From: Bedellia somnulentella
Taxonomy: Eukaryota > Arthropoda > Insecta > Lepidoptera > Bedelliidae
Length of the DNA stretch: 64,000 bases
Assembly: GCA_963576735.1 (NCBI GenBank)
Contig: OY755170.1
Span: 15,484,567-15,548,566 of the forward strand
Direction of reading: 5' to 3'
The notes beneath the pieces are model-generated. The model did not search any database and was not told where the DNA came from. It worked only from the letters and a program-made list of their open reading frames with translations. Position numbers and translations under genes: made by a program. Shown one piece after another: positions 43,557 to 53,196 of this stretch (within the stretch, counting starts at the first letter, position 1; each line of letters begins with the position of its first letter).

Positions 43557-44009
43557 CTACGATCCATAAGCGAATAATAATAATTCAAATATCCATTGTA
43601 TGACCCTCACAAACCTTTCGAGTTTTATATATATTTATTAATCTGTTTATACATGCCCCTTAAATTTTTATATAAAATTTTACATTTTACACAACAAAAT
43701 GTGATATACTTAATAAAAGCAGACGTGTCACCATACAGAACCAAACTAATCATGTGCATTAATTTAATCTGCAACATCATTTGGTTACCTCAAAGAAGCA
43801 ATTAAATGAAGTGTAGCTAAACAACACAACGTCCGGGCCACTCTCCTTAATAGGGACGCTACATCATAATTAACCTACAGAGTCCAACAATTAGTGATTC
43901 CCATCACTCAAACTCATTAAGGATTGTAATAGCTTCTGCTGTAACTTTGGGATCAATATATACATTAGGAAACCCAAAGTAAAGTGTATTTTTAAAACTA
44001 TTTATTTTT
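43557..44009. other. AT-rich DNA, nothing recognised
   Basis: A 69-codon frame (43596-43805) shows no domain. No repeat recognised. Confidence 0.4.
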
Positions 44010-44138
44010 GCCGCATAGTGCCGGCTTAGAATGCCACTATCCCTTTCTACCCACGGGTTTCGTAAGGGTATGGGGCATTTTAATGGTTCATGTGGTTGGA
44101 GACCCATCACCAACGATACTTTATTTCTACTAGAGGTA
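44010..44138 (+). mobile_element. SINE-A 5' part
   Basis: GCCGCATAGTGCCGGCTTAG, CCACTATCCCTTTCTACCC, ACGGGTTTCGTAAGG, GTTGGAGACCCATCACC, ATACTTTATTTCTACTAG, then replaced by unrelated sequence. The central GGGCGAT block is deleted. Confidence 0.85.
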
Positions 44139-44403
44139 GTTCTGTACAAACTTCCAAATAAAGTTTGTAACTCATTTCTTAAAGAAATGTTTGAATTGCG
44201 AAAGTTTGCAAACCCACCAACTTTTTCGTGGAATGTCAAACAGTGAAAATAAAGTTTATCATTTCAAAAATGCAGGATTACAAGGTATCTTTTATGACGT
44301 TTTCTTCGAAATTTATAAATCAATGGGTACAGCAAATGGCATAGGTCGTGGACCTTTCTTCCAGTCAGTTAAATTTTTCACACACGTTATGCAACAGACA
44401 TGA
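44139..44403 (+). pseudogene. Unrecognised protein-like sequence, two frames
   Basis: After the SINE break, one frame reads KLPNKVCNSFLKEMFELRKF, then ANPPTFSWNVKQ before a stop at about 44246. A second overlapping frame (44191-44403) ends NGIGRGPFFQSVKFFTHVMQ and QT. Both look more protein-like than random AT-rich DNA. I do not recognise a family. A decayed gene or transposase fragment next to the SINE is possible; so is chance. Confidence 0.15.
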
Positions 44404-44661
44404 GGGGCCCAGGATTTGTCTTGATGGGCGACAGAAAAACTAAAACATTGGTGATAACACTCCAACACAAGATTTTTAAGATTTCGTTGTTATTTTTTTA
44501 ATGTTAGTTCTCCGCAGACATAACAAAAAGAGTTAGGATCATTATTACACTTCCTCGACATATTCACAGGGTTTAATAAATCACAAAAAAGGGATCAAAT
44601 TCAACAACAAATATTTTTATAAGGATTTACTTGTAAGCGTTTCTGTTAATTTACTGCCGTA

Positions 44662-44849
44662 AGAGCTTATTCCATTTGTCTGAATGAAGACATCTGAAAG
44701 CCACAGAATCTGAATTCAGACTAGTGGAATAACGTTGACGTTCAGAACGCTAGAACTGAAATTTGTGTAGTGGAATAACAAGCGTCTGCGGCAGTAACTT
44801 CGAAGGACGTCTGAATTCAGCAACGACAAAGTGTAATGGATTAAGCTCT
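44662..44849. mobile_element. MITE with AGAGCTTA ends
   Basis: The left end AGAGCTTATTCCATTTGTC is inverted at the right end (GACAAAGTGTAATGGATTAA, then GCTCT), with a small indel. Three-base flanks GTA (44659-44661 and 44850-44852) repeat. The interior carries repeated CTGAATTCAG and GTGGAATAAC strings. The 3-bp duplication suggests a PIF/Harbinger-type element. Confidence 0.65.
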
Positions 44850-45091
44850 GTAGCACTAGTTATGAGTATTACCGTATCACAACAAATATGAGGCTAATAG
44901 ACAACTGTGATTTAATAATGAGGGTAGACTGATAAAACAAAATTAGCTATCAATCTTCGTGTAGTAAAACCAGTGTTGACCAGTAACATTTACTCTGATT
45001 TAGTTTTTAGAAACTTGGTCGATTTCTTATACGATTACGACGAAATCACTCTTTAAAGTGTTGTCGTTTATAGTCGAGATAAATATATACG

Positions 45092-45138
45092 GTACTGTTT
45101 AAGTGCGAAAGAGATGGCTGTTTTATACCCCGCGTTAT
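45092..45138 (+). repeat. Short dispersed repeat, copy 2
   Basis: Shares AAGTGCGAAAGAGATGG and TTTATACCCCGCG with 28576-28632. Confidence 0.55.
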
Positions 45139-45495
45139 TCAGTAAAAATATCACTTGTGCTAGCTGGGCAGATACGCTGGTGATTCTAAAGAAATACTTC
45201 AAATTTTGGTTATGTTTATTAGATTTGTTTTTCTGCCTGTATTGACATATTTTAAATATTCCAAAGTTATTAATCTCAAACTTGTCTACTGACTTAATTA
45301 TAAATTCTATAGACATGCTAGCTAATTGCTGTTTCAAAGAGAACTTATAAAGGATATACATACTAAGATTTGAACTTATGTATTTACCAGCTATAATAAA
45401 AATCCTGTGTTTCAAAAGAATATAATATTAGAACTTACATTGTAATAATATTTGAATATGATTAAATTCTAGCTATTCAAAGTTATTATTACCGT

Positions 45496-45740
45496 CATAC
45501 ATACATATACTCACGGCTATAAATCCCTAGAAGGGGTAGCCAGAGCTAAGGAATTAGATATTCCTCAGCCACTTTTGGAAAGTTTAGTGGGATTTAGATG
45601 GTAAAATAAAGGTTGTTGGTGATGGGTCTCCAACCGCATCGCCCAAAAATCCCTTAAAAGCCCCAATACCGATAGTCGCCTCTTACGTACACCCACCGGA
45701 AGAAATGGGGTAGTGTTATTCTAAGCCGATACTACACTGC
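45496..45740 (-). mobile_element. SINE-A copy, near full length
   Basis: CATACATACATATACTCACG tail, CTAGAAGGGGTAGCCAGAGC, GGTCTCCAACCGCATCGCCC, CACCCACCGGAAGAAATGG and 5' end CCGATACTACACTGC. Close to the CTAGAAGGGG consensus. Confidence 0.95.
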
Positions 45741-46195
45741 TAAAATTGATTAGATCCTTAAAATGTTCAATCATCAAAATCTAATTTTACCGAAATGAGA
45801 CTATATCAGCATCTTAACCCCACATATTTGCCATTGTTGATTAAGTATTATTGGATTACTGTTCTTGGTTAAATTACGTCTGTATACGTAGCAAATCAAA
45901 CTTAATTTGTTTGCTAGTACACGTAAATGTATTTATGATATAGATCGATTGTTCAGCGTATATTTAATATGTAGATTCTATATATTCCTGGTTACTCTCA
46001 CTGAAGTTTACCAAGATGCTGAGATTTTTTACAACATTAAGACCCTGTTATAGAATAGAAGCATCTCAAGTATAAAAAATGCCGAATAAGTTTACATAGC
46101 GTGTTATGTTAAAATTAAAAAACTCTAAAATTTCAAAGTTTTAATCGCAAGGATAATTTAAAATAATGTTTGTTGAATATCTTTTAATTGTTGTT
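45741..46195. other. AT-rich DNA, nothing recognised
   Basis: No frame with a domain or repeat recognised. Confidence 0.45.
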
Positions 46196-46418
46196 TTGAG
46201 GCAGCTTAGAACAGCACTAAACAATTTCTTTCAGTGGGTGTCGTTAAAGGTGCATTAGAGTTTTGAGACTTTTAAAGGGATCTTATGTGCCCTGAAGGCT
46301 CATCATCAGCCTTCATTTTTTTCTCTACTTATCTTCCAGAAGTGTTTGAAAAGTGACTATATCTAAACTTCTGGCCACCTTTTTGGTAATTATAGCTTAA
46401 GTAACGCCTGTATGTATT
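46196..46418 (+). mobile_element. SINE-A copy, strongly diverged
   Basis: GCAGCTTAGAACAGCACTA, GTGGGTGTCGTTAAAGG, TTTTAAAGGGATCT, GGCTCATCATCAGCC, TCTTCCAGAAGTGTTTGAA, CTGGCCACCTTTTTGG and a relic tail CTGTATGTATT. Among the oldest copies. Confidence 0.7.
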
Positions 46419-47004
46419 AAGAAATGGATAATATAACGTGTATTTTTCACCCCGTTCCATGTCCCCATTTATAACTTCAATTTTATTTGAAAATTTTGTA
46501 AAACATATAAGCCAGAATTTGGTTAAATATTCATTAAATTGCTGGAACCATGAAATTGTGAATCTAAGTTTGTGCCCCAATTTTCGACCTATTACCTGTG
46601 ATGATGGACTTTCCTGTCGTTAATGTAATAATGGATCTCCTCCGTATTCATTAAGGTTTGGGAATCACGTTAAATTAATGATAAAATTAATCAACTGGAA
46701 ATATTATAAACGGGTCTCAATCATCTCAGATTTTTGCACGAAATATATTGAGGATAATTTTTCTTGACAGTCCATATTATACCTAGATGGGTAGATACCC
46801 TATAGAGTAATTTGATCACTGTTGACCACGCTGACCAAATGCAGATAAGCAGATTAACTAATTATCATAATAGTAGTTGAGACCAACAACAAAAGCAAGA
46901 AATCACCTTAGTTTTTTTATAATCTGACGATTCAAGTTTGCAATAACCATTTCAATCCAGTCTATAATTACCATAATAAGATTTAATAAATTGAATACTT
47001 AAGA
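46419..47004. other. AT-rich DNA, nothing recognised
   Basis: The opposed 61- and 83-codon frames at 46329-46623 have no domain. Confidence 0.4.
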
Positions 47005-47077
47005 CGCCTCCCCCACGGGATTTCAACCCGGGATCTATAGGGTTGTGAGCCAAGTGGTCTACCGCTCAACCATGGAG
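47005..47077 (-). repeat. tRNA-like retroelement head
   Basis: On the minus strand: CTCCATGGTTGAGCGGTAGA (A-box region), an anticodon-loop-like CTCACAA, and CCCGGGTTGAAATCCCG (B box with T-stem), ending GGGGGAG, which partly pairs with the 5' CTCC. The best cloverleaf-like of the set, but the acceptor pairing is incomplete and the loop spacing irregular. Confidence 0.5.
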
Positions 47078-47185
47078 ACAGTTAGCACATTGATTATTTT
47101 GTTTGATTACCATGAAGTAATCACATTGCTCTACATTTTATTTCAACTGGGAAACATCTTAGGTAAAATTTGTTCAATATTTAAT

Positions 47186-47560
47186 ATTATGCGACATGAT
47201 AGTCCAGTGGGTAGAACACCCGCCCGAAAAACAGAAGGGCGTGAGTTCCAATCCTGGGACGGGCCTACACCAATTTGTCTTTTCTAAAGTCATATGTGTG
47301 GTTAATTCATCATGGTTGCTAACGGTGAGGGAAAACATCGTGAGGAAACCCACATGGCTGAGTTGTACTTAGTCATGTGACAGTGTATTCGTACAAAACG
47401 GCGATAGGCCTGCCCCCTATCACGTGAGTACACTGTCTAAGCAAAACATGGGTACCTTCTCTGGAAACTAGATGGCGCTTGCCATGTGAGTTCAGGAGTA
47501 TTGGTACCTCTGCCAACCCCTTCGGGGATAAACGGCGTGAACGTTATGTTATGTTATTTA
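47186..47560 (+). mobile_element. SINE-B, tRNA-derived, full length
   Basis: Head with ATAGTCCAGTGGGTAGAAC (A box) and GTGAGTTCCAATCCTGGG (B box). Body: TGTCTTTTCTAAAG, AACATCGTGAGGAAACC, TTGTACTTAGTCATGTGAC, ACTAGATGGCGCTTGCC. 3' end: CCTCTGCCAACCCCTTCGG, GGATAAACGGCGTGAACG, then a (TTATG)n-like tail. This is the usual three-part layout: tRNA head, SINE body, LINE-like tail. The 80-codon frame at 47045-47287 crosses its head and is not a gene. Confidence 0.88.
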
Positions 47561-48332
47561 ATATTAACATTGTAAATCACTAAAGTTAAATATATTTTTA
47601 AGTTTTTTTAATATGTTTATTTTGCATTTGCGTATTAAGATTGTCCAAAGCAACTGTTCCCATCACTATTCTCTCACAGACGTCCCCTATTGATCCAGAA
47701 TCCGTAGGGTACGGCTTGCGGCTATCAACGCACAATATAACTTGGGGTTATTGACCCAATGACCCTTTTTTATAGCAGTACAAGGTTACTAAAGCTTTAG
47801 GACTGAGATTTAAAAAAAAGTTTTAAAACATGCAAATAATTTTGTACGTTTAGCTTTTGTTAAGTGCCTGTTGAGTGCCTACCCCAATGGGAACTAACGG
47901 CGTGAGTAGGTGTATGTATGTCTTGTAATGTGTTAGTCGTTGCACTGAAAAAATACCATTTGTTTCATTTTCTTTGCTTAGCGTACATATTGTAAATATT
48001 TAAATGAATATATTAGAATCGTTAAGATAATACTTAAACTAACTCTTCAAATAATATTCAAAAGGCATATTTTGTGCATAGGTGTGTTTCAAATAGTTTT
48101 TAAGTGAATGTGTTGGTAACCCACATAGCTACAAGCTACCCACTATGCCGGGCTTATTGAATGAATGAATGAACGAATTCACGTATATCGCCCATCTAGT
48201 ATTAACGAAATAATCTATAAATCATTTCTTTAAAGGGAGACCTTCTAAATAAGTCTAAAATCACGTAAAGTTATTTGTTATTTGGATAGTATTACAAGTT
48301 CTTGTACACGTAGCTAGTATATTTTTACTTGA
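47561..48332. other. Non-coding DNA with a LINE-tail fragment
   Basis: Contains the tail fragment 47868-47920. 47640-47770 is GC-balanced and unrecognised. A repeated GAATGAATGAATGAAC lies near 48160. Confidence 0.4.
47868..47920 (+). repeat. LINE or SINE-B 3'-tail fragment
   Basis: GAGTGCCTACCCCAATGGGA, ACTAACGGCGTGAGTAGG, TGTATGTATG. It is intermediate between the SINE-A tail and the LINE 3' end at 51130-51165. Confidence 0.65.
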
Positions 48333-48422
48333 AGTAATGCACTACTCTATTTCTTCCCTCGGGTGTCGTTACAGGTGTGATCTAGTGCTTGTTAAATGAT
48401 TGGTGGGCGATACGGTTCGGGC
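48333..48422 (+). mobile_element. SINE-A 5' fragment, diverged
   Basis: ATGCACTACTCTATTTCTTC, CCTCGGGTGTCGTTACAGG, TGGTGGGCGATACGGTTCGG. Similarity stops after the central block. Confidence 0.55.
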
Positions 48423-48810
48423 TAGGAAACACAATTCTACCAGATAATTTTACATCAAATGTATAGCTTTCTCAATTCGGAATCATTCTAGGTAAGTATT
48501 TCACTCATGAAAAAAAAGAGTATTGAAAAAATATTGCACTTATTTTTTTAAAGCCTTTTTCATATTTAATTAATACTTTTGATTGATTGTTACACGATAA
48601 CAACTACATGAAATACTTATATATCTTTCGAGATTACTTTGAAAAAAAAAATCACCAAAAACGATTTATTGACGACATTTTGTTCTCGATGATTACGTTT
48701 AAAAAATATTGATTAGTATTGGAAGTGATCACAAACCAATAACGCAACCTCCTTGTGTCAATTATCTAATTGTCGATGGGAATGTCATGTCAAATGTAAA
48801 CTAGTCATGA
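48423..48810. other. AT-rich DNA, nothing recognised
   Basis: No gene or repeat recognised. Confidence 0.45.
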
Positions 48811-48874
48811 AATTTTTCTTTCCTTCATTTATTAGTAGTAATCCCACATGAGGTTTTCAAGAACAAAAACATTC
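48811..48874. repeat. Foldback-family end fragment
   Basis: TTTTTCTTTCCTTCATTTATTAGTAG and AATCCCACATGAGGTTTTCA, AGAACAAAAACATTCT form the inverse of the left end of the foldback element at 2521-2590. Only one end is present. Confidence 0.6.
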
Positions 48875-49921
48875 TTATTTAATTAATTAATTAAACATTG
48901 CGAAATTAAATAAATTTACAGCTATTCCCTACAATGATCCTATCTTTAGAAGAATTTTTTTTTAAAGTAGAGACAGCGGTCGGTGCAAACGAGGATTTAT
49001 TACACTTACACTTACTACCACAGATTCTAAGCACCGCTGCGCGCGGTAGATCACGTAGGAACCACGCTATTTGTTAATCTCGCAAACCAACAGCATCCTT
49101 TAAAAAAAGAAACTGTATAATGAGTACTTTTGGACCCCAGTTTAGCATTTCCCACTTCGGACCAACATAAATGATCCTTCATTCCCCAAAAAACCCCTTT
49201 CGAATTTCCTTAAAAACCTATGTCATTATAAAGTATCCGTCAGAATAAAGTAAATTGCAAAAAAATACTATACTAATGGATTCTGCATCCAAGATAACAT
49301 TCGTATCTGTGCATGTTAAATGCATTTTTATTATATTCCCAAAACAAACATTCATTTCCTAGCAGAAACAAAACGATTTATCTCTATCTCTTATCGAAGA
49401 GTTTGTAAACGATTTATAGAGAACGCATGTAATATTCTAGCCTTAAATACAACTCCATAATGGGATGAATTTGTTTGCAGCCGTTCACATGTAAAGTAAA
49501 TGATGATTGTGTTTGTGAAATTTATAATACAAATTTAGTCCAATGTTGAGTCTAGTTGAAATGCATGAAGTATCTATATTTTCCACCCTCGATGGTAAGC
49601 TACTTACGAATATTAAATCTTCATACATAAATATTCTATGAAGTGCGCTTATTTTCATATTTATATTGGAAAAGCGTATCTCTATGTTACGAAAATGCTG
49701 TGGTTGGAACACAGTTCACTCTCAACTATATCGAATTGAAATTGAATAAAGGTGAGGAAAGAATTAAAGCAAGTGATATACATTTATATTCATATACCTA
49801 CGTGTTATATAAGTAAGTAATATTTTGTGCCAAATAATTTCAGCATTATAATGACTTTGTTTACAAAGAATACTTTAAACGTAGGTTATACTTTTGATGT
49901 GAACTGGTATTGATAGAAAAC
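48875..49921. other. Non-coding DNA
   Basis: GC-balanced near 49010-49060 (ACCGCTGCGCGCGGTA, partly palindromic). Otherwise AT-rich with nothing recognised. Confidence 0.4.
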
Positions 49922-49930
49922 TCAGAAAGG
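49922..49930. repeat. SINE-A target duplication, left
   Basis: TCAGAAAGG, repeated exactly at 50185-50193. Confidence 0.8.
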
Positions 49931-50184
49931 AAAGTGCTGTGTAGTGCCGGCTTAGAATGTCGCTACCCCTTTCTACCCACGGGTGTTATAAGAGGCGACT
50001 AAGGGTATTGGGGCTTTTTATTGGATTTTTGGGCGATGCGGTTGGAGACCCATCACTAAAAACCTTTATTTTTACCATCTTTTCCCCACTCAACTTCTAA
50101 AAGTGGCTGAGGAATTTATAATTCCTTAGGTCTGGCTACCCCTTCTAGGGAAATATAGCCGTAGAGTATATTTATATATGTACG
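49931..50184 (+). mobile_element. SINE-A copy, 'TTATTGG' subfamily, 9-bp duplication
   Basis: GCTGTGTAGTGCCGGCTTAG, TTTTTATTGGATTTTTGGGC, GCGGTTGGAGACCCATCAC, GAGGAATTTATAATTCC, ATAGCCGTAGAGTATATTT. Nearly identical to 42092-42338, so both are young. Confidence 0.95.
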
Positions 50185-50193
50185 TCAGAAAGG

Positions 50194-50577
50194 CTAGCCT
50201 TATATCACGAAGATACCCAGACGAAGAAGTGTATTTCCAATAATTTCAGGTGCCGCAAATGTCACACGGTGTTCAGATAAACTGGCAATACTTTCATTTC
50301 CTTAAAGAAAATTTTATTTGAATGACGCTGTACAGTCAAATATTGCATATTTTTCTTCTTTTAAAATAGTCTCTTTTTTATGTACCTACATGAAAGTTCT
50401 TCCAATAAATATATGAACAATATCTTAGGCATACTAGTGGCTGTAAGTTGCTTTTTATATAGAACAAATGCATTACTCAAAAGTTAATACGGTAGCCACA
50501 GCTTCATAATTGGTAATTCGTCCGTCTGATCGAAACCTTAGTGGTGAAACGATTGTAGAATAAAGAAGGGTGAGTAT
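50194..50577. other. AT-rich DNA, nothing recognised
   Basis: No gene or repeat recognised. Confidence 0.45.
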
Positions 50578-50681
50578 AAAACCACATCGCCCAACAATCA
50601 CTTGAAATCCCCGAAACGCTACCTCGCCTCGTACGATACCCAAGTTAAGAAAACGGGTCAGTGCTATTCAAAGCCGCAATA
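50578..50681 (-). mobile_element. SINE-A 5' part, diverged
   Basis: AAAACCACATCGCCCAACAA, TCACTTGAAATCCCCGAAAC, CGCCTCGTACGATACCCAAG, then a degraded 5' end (AAGCCGCAATAC). The 3' part is missing; a younger SINE-A inserted next to it. Confidence 0.75.
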
Positions 50682-50684
50682 CAT

Positions 50685-50694
50685 ATTATAACTA
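50685..50694. repeat. SINE-A target duplication, left
   Basis: ATTATAACTA, repeated exactly at 50928-50937. Confidence 0.85.
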
Positions 50695-50927
50695 CATACA
50701 TACATGTACTCACGGCTATAAATCCCTAGAAGGGGTAGCCAGAGCTAAGGAATTAGAAATTCCTCAGCCACATTTGGAAAATTGAGTGGGGAAAGGATGG
50801 TAAAGTAAAGGTTGTTGGTGATGAGTCTCCAGCCGCATCGTCCAAAAATCCCTTAAAAGCCCCAATACCGTTAGTCGCCTTCGGTAGAAACGGGGTAGTG
50901 CTATTCTAAGCCGACACTACACGGCAA
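50695..50927 (-). mobile_element. SINE-A copy, 10-bp duplication
   Basis: CATACATACATGTACTCACGG tail, CTAGAAGGGGTAGCCAGAGC, GTCTCCAGCCGCATCGTCC and 5' end CCGACACTACACGGC. About 12 bases around TCTTACGTACACCCACC are deleted (GTCGCC joins TTCGG). It sits between an older SINE-A fragment and a LINE relic. Confidence 0.95.
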
Positions 50928-50949
50928 ATTATAACTAAAGGTAAAAATA

Positions 50950-51170
50950 ATAATAATGAAGCTAATGTTAGTAGCGGACGACTACGAAGGACACATTTAG
51001 ATCAAATAGAGAATGTGCGTAAAAAGGCAGGCGACCTAAGAACGAAGAATAAAAGAGCATGTAAGAAAAGATTGTTGAATTTTAACGAAGCTCGAGAGGT
51101 TTGTCATGAACGTACAAAGTGGCGATCGATAGTCTCTGCCTACCCCATTGGGAACTCACACCAACAAATG
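50950..51170 (+). pseudogene. LINE 3'-end fragment: pol C-terminus
   Basis: An open frame reads SSGRLRRTHLDQIENVRKK, AGDLRTKNKRACKKRLLNFN, then EAREVCHERTKWRSIVSAYP. This looks like the C-terminal tail of an insect non-LTR retrotransposon polyprotein: a basic linker ending in a DRTKWRSxVSAYP-type block. The nucleotide sequence GTCTCTGCCTACCCCATTGG after it is the shared LINE/SINE 3' end. It aligns with the minus-strand fragment at 34410-34570. No stop follows the AYP block as it does in that copy, and reverse transcriptase is absent. A dead 5'-truncated copy; clade not determined. Confidence 0.6.
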
Positions 51171-51232
51171 ACATTTATTCACCACATAAATCCCAAATGG
51201 TTGTCACATGATATTAATATCACCATGTTTTG

Positions 51233-51487
51233 TGCCGTCTAGTGTCGGCTTAGAATAGCACTACCCCATTTCTTACCATGGGTGATCGTAAGAGGCGTCG
51301 GAAGGGTATTGGAACTTTTTAAATGTTTTTGGGCGATCCCGATGGAGACCCACCACCGAAACATTTATTTTACTATCTTTTCTCCACTTAACTTCAAAAG
51401 AGGCTGATGAATTGTATTATTATTAAGCTCTGGCTTGGCTACCCGTTTAAGGGATTTATAGCCGAGATAATGTACGTCATGTATGTT
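51233..51487 (+). mobile_element. SINE-A copy
   Basis: GCCGTCTAGTGTCGGCTTAG, GGGTGATCGTAAGAGGCGTC, GGGCGATCCCGATGGAGACC, TAAGCTCTGGCTTGGCTACC (small insertion), ATTTATAGCCGAGATAATG. Somewhat diverged. Confidence 0.9.
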
Positions 51488-51799
51488 TTGAGATTATTTA
51501 CTATTTTTTTGTCTCAACAATGTTTTTAAATAAAAGGGGCTCTTCCACTTTGCACGCACACACATAACAAAGTAGGCTCGGTTCAGAGCTCGAATTCAAC
51601 CTTCTTAGCATCAGGCGGTATTCCTTCACCTCATCAAGCAAGCAAATTGATGCAATAATTAGTCTCTGAATTTCAACTGCTAAGTAGTTCGTAAGAAAAT
51701 TTAATGATAAAATGGCGACCGAGTACTCATTGAAGCCATGATCAAATCATCAATGAAAATGTCATCCATTTTTTATGTACATACTCGTAAGTAGAATAT
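51488..51799. other. Non-coding DNA
   Basis: No gene or repeat recognised; 51550-51640 is GC-balanced. Confidence 0.4.
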
Positions 51800-51862
51800 G
51801 TGGCTGAAGATTTTTTCTGATTCTGAAGCTATGGCTCCCCCTTTTAAGAATTTATAGCGGTA
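51800..51862 (+). mobile_element. SINE-A 3' fragment
   Basis: TGTGGCTGAAGATTTTTTC, GAAGCTATGGCTCCCCCTTT, AAGAATTTATAGCGGTAAG, running into (TA)n. It meets the next copy tail to tail. Confidence 0.75.
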
Positions 51863-51864
51863 AG

Positions 51865-51889
51865 TATATATATATATATATATATATAA
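51865..51889. repeat. (TA)n microsatellite between two SINE tails
   Basis: About 12 TA units between the plus copy ending at 51862 and the minus copy starting at 51892. Confidence 0.9.
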
Positions 51890-51891
51890 TG

Positions 51892-52128
51892 ACATATATA
51901 CTCACGGCTATGAATCCGTTTAAGGGGTAGCTAGAGCCAAGGAATTACAAATTCCTCAGCCATTTTTGGAAGTTGCGTGGGGAAAAGATGATGAAATAAA
52001 GATTGTTGGTGATGGATCTCCAACCGCATCGACCAAAAATCCCTTAAAAGCCCCCATACCGTTAGTCGCCTTTTACGTACACCACCGGAAGAAAGGGGTA
52101 GTGCTATTCTAAGCCGACACTACACAGC
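51892..52128 (-). mobile_element. SINE-A copy
   Basis: ATATACTCACGGCTATGAAT, CCGTTTAAGGGGTAGCTAG, GATCTCCAACCGCATCGACC, CACCACCGGAAGAAAGGGG and 5' end CCGACACTACACAGC. Flanked on both sides by TA runs, so its target duplication cannot be read. Confidence 0.93.
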
Positions 52129-52917
52129 TATATATATGTATGTAGAATATTTAAACCTTTGAAAAGACGTTTTCTAGAAAATTATGAGGGCAATCGGAGA
52201 AAGTAACAAGGTTTTCATGACATAACTTTAATAAGGGTTCCAATGACAGGATTTAATACCCATCTTCAGAAAATATACTTCAACGTTTACTACCCTTTTT
52301 TGGATTACAGCCGGGATAAGCAGGAAGAGACGTGTTAACTATTCTGTTTAAGTTTATGCCAAAACAGAATAATTCTTTAAATAAATATTTTTTTTGTGAA
52401 TATACCGTCTGTTTAACATTTTCTAATATGTTTATTGTTAGTTTGCTAAATTAATTAATTTTTATTTTTCTTACTTTACTATTTTATTTCTGTATGAAAC
52501 ATTACCATGGGTTTGAGATTCACTGACTGAATTAATATAATAATGCTTACATAAAATAATAGGACTATTTGTTCTTTTTGAGCTTTCGATGTTGGAAGAA
52601 TGACAAAGTAAATAATTTTAATTTTGTTTAGTTATTTGAAAAACTTTGGCGTTATAATAAATTTAAAACGTAAAATGACCTGAATTTTAACGCATTTACT
52701 TGTAGTTTTCATAAAGACGCAAATCTAATCCAATATTATTTCTATGCGGTACTGATAGCACCATCTGTCAATAAGTAATAGAACTAGTTGCCAATGTAAC
52801 ACACTATGGGCCTTTCTGCTTTCAGATTAAAGCCCTGTCATTTAATGGATGGTGTCCGCTTTAACTACGGTCTTTATTAAAGTAATCTAATTGCCTTTTT
52901 ATCCTTTAGATTGAAAC
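52129..52917. other. AT-rich DNA, nothing recognised
   Basis: No gene or repeat recognised. Confidence 0.45.
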
Positions 52918-52929
52918 ATATTTACAAAC
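52918..52929. repeat. SINE-A target duplication, left
   Basis: ATATTTACAAAC, repeated exactly at 53185-53196. Confidence 0.9.
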
Positions 52930-53184
52930 ATACGTACATACATATACTCACGGCTATAAATTGCTTAACGGGGTAGCCAGAGCTTTGGAATGAGAAATTC
53001 CTCAGCCACTTTTGGAAGTTGATTGGGGAAAATATATGGTAATAATAAATGTTTTTAGTGACGGGTCTCCAACCACATCGCCCAAAAGTCACTTAAAAAG
53101 CCCCTACACCCTTAGTTGCCTCTTAAGATCACCCATGGGTAGAAATGGGGTAGTGTTATTCTAAGCCGACACTACACGGCACAT
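52930..53184 (-). mobile_element. SINE-A copy, 'TTAACGG' subfamily, 12-bp duplication
   Basis: CATACATATACTCACGGC, TGCTTAACGGGGTAGCCAG, GTGACGGGTCTCCAACCACA, CACCCATGGGTAGAAATGGG, 5' end CCGACACTACACGGC. Shares with 43289-43544 the variants AACCACATCGCC and TCACTTAAAAAGCCCC. Confidence 0.95.
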
Positions 53185-53196
53185 ATATTTACAAAC

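Larger units (their letters stand above)
44404..45495. other. Non-coding DNA with a MITE and a short repeat
   Basis: Holds the MITE 44662-44849 and the short repeat 45092-45138. The 115-codon minus frame (45068-45415) starts in the repeat and has no domain. Confidence 0.4.

Noticed and set aside
43904..44239. 111-codon minus open frame
   Set aside because: Antisense to a SINE-A fragment and the plus-strand protein-like stretch. Best read as a shadow.
45068..45415. 115-codon minus open frame
   Set aside because: Overlaps a short dispersed repeat and has strongly AT-driven composition (rich in I, K, N, F).
47005..47077. A working tRNA gene
   Set aside because: A and B boxes are good, but the acceptor stem is incomplete and the loop spacing irregular. 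It is one of several similar tRNA-like heads in the window.
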